The notes below the pieces were generated by a model. It had not been told where the DNA came from and searched no databases. It saw nothing but the letters and a program-made list of their open reading frames with translations. Positions 1-6,082 of a stretch of DNA of 64,000 nt are shown here, one piece after another. The stretch comes from Hungatella effluvii (GTDB lineage Bacteria > Bacillota > Clostridia > Lachnospirales > Lachnospiraceae). Within the stretch, counting starts at the first letter, position 1, and each line of letters opens with the position of its first letter. A program made the position numbers and the translations under genes. Location: assembly GCF_003201875.1 (NCBI RefSeq), contig NZ_QJKD01000009.1, positions 1 through 64,000 on the forward strand. The letters run 5' to 3'.

Positions 1-80
1 ACGACGAGGTAGATAGGGCAGAGGTGGAAGCATGGCAACATGTGCAGCTGACTGTCACTAATAGGTCGAGGGCTTAACCA
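1..80 (+). rRNA. 23S ribosomal RNA, 3' end (partial)
   Basis: The first 80 bases match the conserved 3' end of bacterial 23S rRNA, ending in the hallmark ACTAATAGGTCGAGGGCTTA segment. The gene begins outside the window. No 5S rRNA-like sequence follows before tRNA-Gly at 302, which is unusual for a 16S-23S-5S operon. The end at 80 is estimated by analogy with other 23S genes. Confidence 0.93.
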
Positions 81-100
81 AGTTGGTTTAGGTTGCCAGA

Positions 101-131
101 GCACTTAACGAGGTAGTTTCGAGTTTAGTGC
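101..131. repeat. Hairpin repeat, copy 1
   Basis: Imperfect palindrome with arms GCACTTAAC and GTTTAGTGC around a GAGGTAG-containing loop. It is the most diverged of three related hairpins in the window; the others are at 141-180 and, inverted, at 54445-54489. It lies in the spacer after 23S rRNA. It may be a processing stem or a dispersed palindromic repeat. Confidence 0.5.
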
Positions 132-140
132 GAGGCATGT

Positions 141-180
141 CAAAACACTTAGAGAGGTTGTTCACGAACTTAGTGTTTTG
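141..180. repeat. Hairpin repeat, copy 2
   Basis: Palindrome with arms CAAAACACTTAG and CTTAGTGTTTTG (11 of 12 pairs) and a GAGGTTGTTCACGAA loop. The core is very close to the reverse complement of the hairpin at 54445-54489, which marks both as members of one dispersed family. It could also act as a transcription stop after the rRNA genes, although no T-run follows. Confidence 0.6.
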
Positions 181-301
181 GCTGTCAGAAATGGCAGAGG
201 AAATAAGAACGGATGAAAAGATATGTACAATGTGTGGTTTTGAGGGTATATGCCCTAAGAGAAAACGGAGAGATGAGAGTCGCTTCGTTTTTATAGAATA
301 A

Positions 302-373
302 GCGCGAGTGGCTCAGTGGTGGAGTACAACCTTGCCAAGGTTGGGGTCGCGGGTTCGATCCCCGTCTCGCGCT
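302..373 (+). tRNA. tRNA-Gly (anticodon GCC)
   Basis: A 72-nt cloverleaf. The acceptor arms GCGCGAG (302-308) and CTCGCGC (366-372) are perfect complements, the anticodon loop carries GCC, the T loop is GGTTCGATCC, and the discriminator is U as expected for Gly. CCA is not encoded. Its 3' end is the integration core of the adjacent mobile element, which restored an intact gene on this side. Confidence 0.97.
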
Positions 374-376
374 CTT
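350..376. repeat. Attachment core, copy A (inside the tRNA-Gly 3' end)
   Basis: These 27 bases, from the T arm through the acceptor stem plus four bases beyond, are repeated exactly at 8411-8437 and with two mismatches at 514-540. A tRNA 3' end repeated at both ends of an integrase-bearing segment is the classic signature of tyrosine-recombinase integration. Confidence 0.85.
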
Positions 377-386
377 TTTATTTGGT

Positions 387-425
387 GCCGGAACCTTGAT
401 TTTACAAGGGATTCCGGCTTTTTTT
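387..425 (+). terminator. Rho-independent terminator after tRNA-Gly
   Basis: Stem GCCGGAA (387-393) with TTCCGGC (412-418), extended inside by CCTTG/CAAGG, followed by seven T residues. It ends the rRNA/tRNA-Gly transcript. Confidence 0.85.
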
Positions 426-513
426 GATTTCTTTTACTTGTCCTTGCTGGGATAGAGTGGGGTAGAATTTTGGAAGTGTCTACATAAAAATGTAGGCAGC
501 CGTTTCCGGCATT
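426..513. mobile_element. Remnant right end of a second, related element
   Basis: No gene is present. At 449-467 there is a doublet resembling the GGGTAGAGT arm sites found inside the intact element, and the next core copy starts 46 bases later. The intact right end has the same order, with arm sites at 8336-8356 and the core 54 bases after. The stretch is therefore best read as the last bases of an earlier element integrated at the same tRNA and then mostly deleted. A small CTACAT/ATGTAG hairpin lies at 479-494. Confidence 0.5.
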
Positions 514-545
514 GGGTTCGAGTCCCGTCTCGCGCTCTTTTTATT
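514..545. repeat. Attachment core, copy B (left end of the intact element)
   Basis: Matches 351-382 (tRNA-Gly 3' end plus TTTTTATT) with two differences, and is followed by its own GCCGGAA...TTCCGGC terminator, so tRNA end and terminator are duplicated together. Only the 3' part of the tRNA is present, so it is not a functional tRNA. Confidence 0.78.
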
Positions 546-550
546 AAGTG

Positions 551-589
551 GCCGGAAGCCTGTGTTTATGCGGGATTCCGGCTTTTTTT
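551..589 (+). terminator. Duplicated tRNA-Gly-type terminator
   Basis: Stem GCCGGAA (551-557) with TTCCGGC (576-582) followed by seven T residues. It has the same stem as the terminator at 387-425 but a diverged loop, so it looks like another tRNA-Gly downstream region carried in with a mobile element. Confidence 0.75.
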
Positions 590-613
590 AGTCTATCCTA
601 GTGATATTTTATG

Positions 614-630
614 GGGTAGAGTAGGGTAGA
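614..630. repeat. Integrase arm-type repeats, left end
   Basis: GGGTAGAGT at 614-622 and a second GGGTAGA at 624-630 directly abut the integrase stop codon. The same nonamer occurs twice near the right end (8336-8344, 8348-8356) and in degenerate form at 449-467. Repeats of this kind beside the cores are what an integrase N-terminal arm-binding domain would recognise. Confidence 0.5.
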
Positions 631-632
631 CC

Positions 633-1976
633 TTAACTTGCAAGGGCTTTTTCCATATCGGATTCATTTTCGGCAGTTGTTGCACGGTTAAATGCGTAAT
701 TGTGTAACGTAGTTCTTTCGTCCTCATGGCCGACCTGGCGGCGTATTTCATTAATATTTATTCCGGCATCGAGGAGAGCGGAGATATAAGATTTCCTGAT
801 CTTATGAGTGCTTTTCCTGTTGATATTGATATGATCGCAATACTTACGGATACGCGTATCAACTGCACGGGGAGTAATTCTTTTCCCGCCGTGTATAAAC
901 AGAAAATCATGATCGCAAAAACCACTCTCTTTGTTTGTGTCAAGAATGATTTTAATAATGCGGCGTGCTTCTTCTGTAAGGTATACATCGCGGTCACCAG
1001 CGGAACTCTTTGTGTGTTCTACGGTGACCCATACGGCCGGGTACCATGTGCCGTCAGGCCGTTGCCGTTCCTGCTTCTGTACCATTCGATGAATATGAAG
1101 ATACTTACCGTTAGAGGAGATATCAGTCTCTTTTATGGCAATCAGTTCGCCTAAACGTACACCTGTCTGAAATGCAAGGGGGATAGCAAGAGCCGTTGTA
1201 CACCCTTTTTCGTCAAATTCCCGCCATGCTTCGGATTCAATTAAAGGCCGTTCCGACGTAAGAAATACCTGAGTACTATCGTCCGGCTTTTTAACCTTCC
1301 TAAACAGTTTCCCTTCGATCTTAAACTCATTAAAAGGATTGGAAGACAGCAACTCATGATCTACAGCATAGGTAAGGCTTTGCCGCATAATCATGGACAT
1401 ATTATAGTACTGGTTTTTGGTAAGAGACTTTTCTCTTATTTTATTTAAAGCCCATTCTTTCAGCGACGCTTTTGTAAAAGTCCTTATATCCTGATTAATA
1501 ATAGGATCATCTTTGTAGTAAGCATTCCAGTCGTTGTCGATCCTGCGGATATAACTGGTTGCATTAGTTTCCAGACCTTTAATTTTCAGCCACAAAGGAT
1601 AAATAGCAGCCAGAGTAGACAACTGGTTTTTCTTTTGCGCTTCCTGCTCTTGGCTTTCCCTGTCTAAATAAAAGTCAATGATTTTCCGTTCCAGCTTTTC
1701 CCGTGTGGACGCAGTAACGGGTTTCCGTCCCTTTGGTTTGGTTGAATCCGGTAGATAAGATAAATGTACACCTTTTTCATTTGTCCAGATATGGTAAAAG
1801 TTTTCAATGTGCTCTTTAAGGATTGCATTCTCTTTTTTCTCTTGTTTTGTCATATTGATTAATTCGAGAAGCTCTTCCGTATTTATATCTATTATATCAT
1901 ATTTTACCAAATTTGTCCATAAATCAGTGGCGTTTTCTTTACTTTTATTGTTTAAAATACACAAAAAATGTACCAT
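633..1976 (-). CDS. Tyrosine recombinase / integrase
   Basis: Catalyses integration and excision of the element at tRNA-Gly. The C-terminal half carries the tyrosine recombinase signature: TGVRLGEL with the first Arg, HKIRKSY with the HxxR pair, GHED, and the nucleophile Tyr in LHNYAF. The N-terminal part has a Lys-rich GRKPVTAST segment and a SAM-like core-binding region, as in Tn916-family integrases. The frame stays open to a TTG at 2081 that has no ribosome site. The ATG at 1976 is preferred because related integrases share the downstream sequence, but its SD is poorly spaced and the ATG at 1853 is an alternative. The stop abuts the left arm repeats and copy B. Confidence 0.92.
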   Translation of the reverse strand: MVHFLCILNNKSKENATDLWTNLVKYDIIDINTEELLELINMTKQEKKENAILKEHIENFYHIWTNEKGVHLSYLPDSTKPKGRKPVTASTREKLERKIIDFYLDRESQEQEAQKKNQLSTLAAIYPLWLKIKGLETNATSYIRRIDNDWNAYYKDDPIINQDIRTFTKASLKEWALNKIREKSLTKNQYYNMSMIMRQSLTYAVDHELLSSNPFNEFKIEGKLFRKVKKPDDSTQVFLTSERPLIESEAWREFDEKGCTTALAIPLAFQTGVRLGELIAIKETDISSNGKYLHIHRMVQKQERQRPDGTWYPAVWVTVEHTKSSAGDRDVYLTEEARRIIKIILDTNKESGFCDHDFLFIHGGKRITPRAVDTRIRKYCDHININRKSTHKIRKSYISALLDAGININEIRRQVGHEDERTTLHNYAFNRATTAENESDMEKALAS

Positions 1977-2087
1977 CCTTTCGAGATGATACAGCTTGCT
2001 GAAATGTGTTATTATTGTTTGTTTGCGTATTTTATTAAAAATTTTATTGGTGTTATATGTTTGTAGTGGTGTATGAAGCAAGTTGTA

Positions 2088-2252
2088 TCAGATTGATGAA
2101 TCAAAAATATAAGTAACAGGTATTTTAATACCATCGTTTGTCAGCAGATATGGTAACGTGTGCTGACGAAGTTCCTTAAAAATATCTGACAGCGGTACTC
2201 CGCGGACATTTGCCAGTTCGGAGGGGCTGAGATAAAGTGTGATTATTTCCAT
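2088..2252 (-). CDS. Small excisionase-like protein (54 aa)
   Basis: A 54-codon gene between rep and the integrase, with ATG at 2252 and a CAGGAA ribosome site six bases upstream. It begins MEIITLYLSPSELANVRG and ends at 2088. Size, position directly upstream of int and same strand match recombination directionality factors of Firmicute elements. The segment SPSELANVRGVPLSDIF could form a winged-helix/MerR-like recognition region. There is no sequence match strong enough to prove excisionase function; it could be another small DNA-binding protein. Confidence 0.6.
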   Translation of the reverse strand: MEIITLYLSPSELANVRGVPLSDIFKELRQHTLPYLLTNDGIKIPVTYIFDSSI

Positions 2253-2275
2253 TTTGTATTCCTGTGCTTTCTTTT

Positions 2276-3334
2276 TCAGATTAAGGGAAGTTCTAACTGT
2301 CGTGCCGGATCGTTACCGAAAGGAGTATTTTCGGTACTGCATGACTCAAATTCATGTAACGAGCGTGGGTGCTGCTCCATATGCAAGTATTCGTCTACGG
2401 TATAATCTTTATACTTTCCTAAATCATAATAGTGCCTTATCTGATTGATACGGGCGAGAAATGCTTTCCATGATTCCGGTTCTTCCCGCTGAATATTCGG
2501 ATACTGTTCAAGCAGTGAAAGATTTGAAACAATGTATACAGTATCATGGAGACAGACGCGGTTCGCATAGCGGCAGTTTAAAGTTAATGGCTGGCCGTCA
2601 CATAATGCGAGAATCAGGGAGAATGGCAGAGCACTTCTGTATTCATCTAATAGCAGAATCCGGGTTCTGGACGTGTCGTATTTGTCCCATATGCCAGAGC
2701 CTTTATAGTCAACGACAGAATAGATTTCACTTGCATCATGTGACTGGTATACATAGGAGGTCTTCCCTGTGCGCGTTTTGCCATAGATATACCAGACTGT
2801 CATGTTACGGTATTCTTTGCCTTTATCTTCCCAAAATGCTTGACGATATTGTTCTACTGCGGGCAGATGAAGTGCCAGAGAGGGAACCGCTTGAACCACT
2901 TCCAGATTTGAGGCTCCATCTTGTACAAGCGCAATCATGGCATCAATGTCAGAGCGGTGTCCCTGATAGTCTTTTCCATCATCTGGACATTCGCAGGACT
3001 CATAAAATGTTTCTATGTGGTTTGTTGATTTCTTTTCACTTTCGAGATAGGCGCCTTCCTTCCTCGTATAGTCTCGATTCTCTTTAGATGTTGAATTTCT
3101 TATCACCTCGATGTGTGAATTGTCAAATTGTTTGGATATTGTAGACACTGACTGAGGATTTTTAAACTTCACATACAGGTGAAAATGATGGGTGCCTTGT
3201 TCTCCTGTTTCATAACAGAAACAGTAATATTCAGTTTTCCATTTTTTCATGGTTTCTTTGATTTTATCAGCAGTAAATCCTTTTTCTAAAGGATTGTTAC
3301 AAGTGATCTGCATTCGTCTTGTACGGGTAGACAA
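2276..3334 (-). CDS. CRESS-type Rep: HUH endonuclease with superfamily 3 helicase
   Basis: A 352-residue rolling-circle initiator. N-terminal HUH domain: motif I MQITCNNP (8-15), motif II HFHLYVKF (50-57) with the metal-binding His-x-His, and motif III YTRK (89-92) with catalytic Tyr89. C-terminal helicase: Walker A GKTRTGKT (185-192), Walker B ILLLDEY (226-232) and motif C VYIVSN (266-271). This is the order and spacing of circovirus/geminivirus-type Reps and of bacterial plasmid Reps related to them. It is expected to nick the origin and unwind DNA for replication or transfer. The start is TTG 3334, nine bases after AAGGTG; ATG 3313 is an alternative. Candidate origin and iterons lie just upstream at 3388-3488. 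Confidence 0.88.
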   Translation of the reverse strand: MSTRTRRMQITCNNPLEKGFTADKIKETMKKWKTEYYCFCYETGEQGTHHFHLYVKFKNPQSVSTISKQFDNSHIEVIRNSTSKENRDYTRKEGAYLESEKKSTNHIETFYESCECPDDGKDYQGHRSDIDAMIALVQDGASNLEVVQAVPSLALHLPAVEQYRQAFWEDKGKEYRNMTVWYIYGKTRTGKTSYVYQSHDASEIYSVVDYKGSGIWDKYDTSRTRILLLDEYRSALPFSLILALCDGQPLTLNCRYANRVCLHDTVYIVSNLSLLEQYPNIQREEPESWKAFLARINQIRHYYDLGKYKDYTVDEYLHMEQHPRSLHEFESCSTENTPFGNDPARQLELPLI

Positions 3335-3387
3335 TGCTTTTTACACCTTCTTTCAATGAAATGTATTGTTAAAATTATAACAGAAAA

Positions 3388-3408
3388 TGACACGTGACAC
3401 ATGACACA
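3388..3408. repeat. Three tandem 7-bp iterons (TGACACR)
   Basis: TGACACG at 3388-3394 and TGACACA at 3395-3401 and 3402-3408, head to tail with no spacer, followed by the palindrome CACATATGTG (3405-3414). They lie between the rep start and the origin stem-loop. CRESS Reps recognise short tandem iterons beside the origin hairpin, so these are the likely Rep binding sites. Confidence 0.65.
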
Positions 3409-3414
3409 TATGTG

Positions 3415-3443
3415 GCCTAAAGGTTAATACTAAGCCTTTAGGC
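3415..3443 (-). other. Candidate rolling-circle origin stem-loop
   Basis: A perfect 9-bp stem, GCCTAAAGG (3415-3423) with CCTTTAGGC (3435-3443), encloses an 11-base loop. On the minus strand the loop reads CTTAGTATTAA and contains TAGTATTAA at 3432-3424. This matches the eukaryotic CRESS-virus origin nonanucleotide NANTATTAC at every position but the last. By analogy, Rep Tyr89 would cut after TAGTATT, between 3426 and 3425. Function is inferred; stem, loop and match are seen directly. Confidence 0.68.
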
Positions 3444-3488
3444 TTTCAGGGCTTGCCCGCCACGCTCCGCATGGCGGACGCCCTGAAA
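3444..3488. other. Second, branched inverted repeat beside the origin
   Basis: The outer stem TTTCAGGGC (3444-3452) pairs with GCCCTGAAA (3480-3488). Inside, CCGCCA (3457-3462) pairs with TGGCGG (3472-3477). It lies immediately past the stop of the FtsK-like gene and adjoins the origin stem-loop. No T-run follows on either strand, so it is less likely a terminator than part of the origin: a transfer origin, a lagging-strand origin or a Rep accessory site. Confidence 0.5.
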
Positions 3489-3495
3489 AACTTTG

Positions 3496-4221
3496 CTATC
3501 GGTTGACTGCACTCCACAGATCGTCATGCATTGCTTTGACATTTTGTGGAAATGGGACACGTATTTTAGTCAGGTTAGCATCATTAACCGTATAATAACC
3601 AACCCCGGTAGGACACGTCTCAATTTCATCTTTGTAGCTGGGCATAAGCATATTTATCGTTTCCTTTGAAGGCGCTTGTAATAATACCTTAAAAGAAAAT
3701 GATTCCCGGCTGCCGACAGAAAAAAACTCTGCAAGTGGTTTCTGTGCCGATACGATGATATGAATTTGTTTCGCACGGCTGAGGTTTAGAAGCCGGGCCA
3801 TTTTGGACATGATCTCTTTTTGCTCCTTTGCAGGAAAGGAAAGCAGCCAGGAAGGATATTCGTCAATGTAGAGGACAAGCCAGTTATAAGTTGTATTTTG
3901 TTTAAGCCGTTCCTCGAATATGTCATAAAATTGCGTAAAGCCTTCGAGGCAGTCATCGTATTTAAAGTAATGCTTAGCCCCTTCTAAATATGCAAAATCC
4001 ACGTTTTTATAATCCAGTAGAAAAATTTCACACCCGGATAAATGACGGGAAATTTTAGAAGTAATACCAGTAGCTAATACTGTTTTTCCAGATCCTGAAG
4101 GTCCGGAAATTATTGCGCGTGCACTTGAAGTCATATCCCATTCAATCCACTTTGTAACACCGTATTGCCAGTAGTTTTCGTCTACAAAAGGCTTAATAAT
4201 TCCGTCAGCCATGATAGTCAT
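3496..4221 (-). CDS. FtsK/TcpA-like DNA translocase (coupling protein candidate)
   Basis: A 241-residue single-domain ATPase with Walker A GPSGSGKT near residue 39, an FtsK-like LLDYKNVDF segment, Walker B WLVLYIDEY and a sensor region HIIVSAQKP. It lacks the FtsK membrane and gamma domains. The preceding gene supplies membrane segments and overlaps it (4205-4221), so the two probably work together. In mobilizable elements such ATPases bring the relaxase-DNA complex to a conjugation channel. A filamentous-phage export ATPase is an alternative, but the FtsK-type signature argues against it. ATG 4212 is an equally possible start. Confidence 0.72.
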   Translation of the reverse strand: MTIMADGIIKPFVDENYWQYGVTKWIEWDMTSSARAIISGPSGSGKTVLATGITSKISRHLSGCEIFLLDYKNVDFAYLEGAKHYFKYDDCLEGFTQFYDIFEERLKQNTTYNWLVLYIDEYPSWLLSFPAKEQKEIMSKMARLLNLSRAKQIHIIVSAQKPLAEFFSVGSRESFSFKVLLQAPSKETINMLMPSYKDEIETCPTGVGYYTVNDANLTKIRVPFPQNVKAMHDDLWSAVNR

Positions 4222-4996
4222 CGTCCTGTAGTGTACGGCTTCCGTATGTCTGGTTGAGTACTTCTGTCATCGCGTTTTCGTAGGCGACGCGTTGGATATA
4301 ACTATCATCAAACGATAATACCAGTGTCAGGGTGACATACGTTTTCATATCCTCTGCCTTGTCCACGTAAAGCATATTGTTTTCTGAACGTTCTATCAGC
4401 GGGGGAAGTCCATTTGTCCTAATATGCTGGTCTATCAAACCCTGGACAGCAGAGCGTATTAATGCGGTGTCGAGATTTTCCGTATCTATTTTAGGAATCA
4501 TGTATCTGTGGTACATCATGCCGCGGTATGTGTATGCATCAAGCGTTGGATTGCCCATGTCAGCCGGACGGAGCGGTCTTTGGCAGGAGGTAAGGGCGCT
4601 AAAATTAGGAGCAGAAAAAATTCCACTGTACAGCCAGTTCCCAATGGTTTGGTAGCAGCCTTTACAGAATCTTTCTTTCTGTGCGTCACTTCCATGTTGT
4701 AGTTCCGCCATTTTCCGTTCCCGTTCCTCTTTCTTTTTGTAGTATTGCAGCGCAACACAGGAGCCGCCGGCGGCCGTAGCTGCTACACCGTAAAAGTGTC
4801 TGTTGACGAAGGAATATATGGAATCAAATAAATATCCCAGCGCTTTCATAAAGAGGATAACTACTATAATACAAGAGGCAGCCCCCAGAAGAATCAAAAT
4901 GATTTTTCGTGGAAGTCCGGTGGAACGGGCTGTTTCCAGCCCATTCATTACCGTTTCTTTTGCAGAGTTCCAAAACTTTTTAAGGGATTCTTTCAT
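4205..4996 (-). CDS. Membrane-anchored protein, partner of the FtsK-like ATPase
   Basis: 263 residues. An amphipathic Lys-rich N terminus precedes a strong membrane segment at about residues 31-51 and a weaker hydrophobic Gly/Ala-rich segment at about 69-83. A charged stretch KKKEERERK follows, then a soluble C-terminal domain. The SD TGGAGGT lies eight bases before ATG 4996. The 3' end overlaps the start of the ATPase gene. The family is not recognised. The arrangement suggests a membrane platform for the ATPase during transfer. Confidence 0.6.
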   Translation of the reverse strand: MKESLKKFWNSAKETVMNGLETARSTGLPRKIILILLGAASCIIVVILFMKALGYLFDSIYSFVNRHFYGVAATAAGGSCVALQYYKKKEERERKMAELQHGSDAQKERFCKGCYQTIGNWLYSGIFSAPNFSALTSCQRPLRPADMGNPTLDAYTYRGMMYHRYMIPKIDTENLDTALIRSAVQGLIDQHIRTNGLPPLIERSENNMLYVDKAEDMKTYVTLTLVLSFDDSYIQRVAYENAMTEVLNQTYGSRTLQDDDYHG

Positions 4997-5011
4997 ATGT
5001 CTGTACCTCCA

Positions 5012-5287
5012 CTAAATTATTGTAGCTTTTCCGTTATTTACAAGCGGTTTTGCAGCTGTCCACGAGATGAAATTTCCGTTCTTGGTCTGCCGGTACTCGC
5101 CTGTAAGTTCGTAGTCCTTACCTTTCTCGACCATGTTAAAAACCTCCTGATTTACATTTGCCTCGCCAACAATGTTGTCGTCCTCCTGGCTGAACGTTAT
5201 TTTAAAAGACTGATGCTCAATACCATCTCTTCCGATGTACTTACTGCTTTTTGCATTTAAAATTTTAACAAAAGTTTTCAATATCAT
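5012..5287 (-). CDS. Small beta-rich protein, candidate ssDNA-binding protein
   Basis: 91 residues from ATG 5287, which has AAAGGAGA seven bases upstream; a longer reading to 5350 lacks a ribosome site. The chain is acidic and polar, with alternating hydrophobic strands such as HQSFKITFS and KDYELTGEYRQ, and no Cys or membrane segment. Small beta-barrel ssDNA-binding proteins commonly accompany rolling-circle Reps, so that role is proposed from size, composition and context only. It sits between the membrane-protein gene and the element's first gene. Confidence 0.45.
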   Translation of the reverse strand: MILKTFVKILNAKSSKYIGRDGIEHQSFKITFSQEDDNIVGEANVNQEVFNMVEKGKDYELTGEYRQTKNGNFISWTAAKPLVNNGKATII

Positions 5288-5403
5288 TAGTAAATCTCCT
5301 TTTCGATTTTTGCTATTCGGAATACTTCCGAAATACTTGATAAGTTTCATTTTTTCCTCACCAGTTTGACATTCCCGGGTGATGTCTTACTGAAATATGG
5401 TTT

Positions 5404-5436
5404 TGCTGGGAGGAGGAACACCCTTACCTCCCAGCA
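5404..5436. other. Intergenic hairpin inside the element operon
   Basis: TGCTGGGAGG (5404-5413) pairs perfectly with CCTCCCAGCA (5427-5436). No T-run follows on the minus strand, so it is more likely an RNA processing or attenuation structure than a full terminator. Confidence 0.45.
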
Positions 5437-5448
5437 TGAAATATCTGT

Positions 5449-5808
5449 TTAGCTAATTTTTTCCGGTTTCTCAAGAGCAGGGCAATATAAATATGGCTGT
5501 AAATCTACTTCAACGCAGGAAATCTCAATTTCCAATTCGAATATTTCTTTGCGCACCGAATTGAGCGTATGCGAAAGATCAGGATAATCGACTCTGTCAA
5601 TCAGTTCTCCAATTGCTTCACGAACCATAAAAAGCTCATTTAAACGGGTGTTTATAATTTCATGAATGACACACTGGTTTATGGATTCCCCACTTGCTTT
5701 TATCTCGGAAAGTAAGGCTTTTAAACGTTCATCTTCTTTTCTTGTTCTTTCAATCAAAATGGTTCCTAAGGTCAAAAGATTAATTGCTTTGTTTGTTGTT
5801 TCGTCCAT
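5449..5808 (-). CDS. Unknown helical protein, first gene of the element operon
   Basis: 119 residues, strongly helical by composition, with Leu/Ile heptad-like spacing through about residues 10-90. The start ATG 5808 follows GAGGTG at good spacing. It is the first gene of the minus-strand operon (this gene, ssDNA-binding candidate, membrane protein, ATPase, rep, excisionase-like, int). The family is not recognised; such coiled proteins in mobile elements can be accessory relaxosome or segregation factors, but nothing in the sequence proves this. Confidence 0.5.
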   Translation of the reverse strand: MDETTNKAINLLTLGTILIERTRKEDERLKALLSEIKASGESINQCVIHEIINTRLNELFMVREAIGELIDRVDYPDLSHTLNSVRKEIFELEIEISCVEVDLQPYLYCPALEKPEKIS

Positions 5809-5898
5809 TTATAACACCTCATCTTTGTAAAATGTATTGTTATTATCATAGCAATTACGTTTCTAATCTTAAATTTTCAAGGTACATGTATGTAAAAC

Positions 5899-5908
5899 AT
5901 CGCGCGAT
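5899..5908. promoter_or_regulatory. Palindromic operator candidate in the divergent promoter region
   Basis: ATCGCGCGAT is a perfect 10-bp palindrome and the only GC-rich stretch in the AT-rich spacer between the two divergent transcription units (5809-6082). A second palindrome, TACATGTA, is close by at 5883-5890. It could be the operator of the regulator encoded at 6083. No other gene is visible in this spacer. Confidence 0.35.
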
Positions 5909-5968
5909 ATGGATTGTTTTGCAAAGTCTATTCCTGATGGAAGAGTTTGTGTAGTCTTATAAAGTCGG

Positions 5969-5998
5969 TTGATTTACTCAACATGAGCATAGTATAAT
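5969..5998 (+). promoter_or_regulatory. Sigma-A-type promoter of the regulator gene
   Basis: TTGATT (5969-5974), an 18-base spacer and a perfect TATAAT (5993-5998), ending 84 bases before the start codon at 6083. Confidence 0.6.
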
Positions 5999-6082
5999 AT
6001 AAAACAGAGAAAATGTAATGGACAGAAACCTGATTGGTACAAAAAATCGAAATGTCCACAGATTTAATTCTTGAAGGTGAAT

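Noticed and set aside
514..545. Second tRNA-Gly gene
   Set aside because: Only the T arm and acceptor 3' strand are present; upstream sequence cannot form the D or anticodon arms.
1884..1898. Internal TGATATAAT box as the integrase promoter
   Set aside because: It lies within the N-terminal coding region that resembles related integrases; it may be chance in AT-rich DNA, so it was not listed as a promoter.
3496..4221. Filamentous-phage (Zot-type) assembly ATPase
   Set aside because: The Walker region and LLDYKNVDF segment are FtsK/HerA-like, no Zot C-terminal membrane segment is present, and no coat-protein-like small hydrophobic gene is seen.
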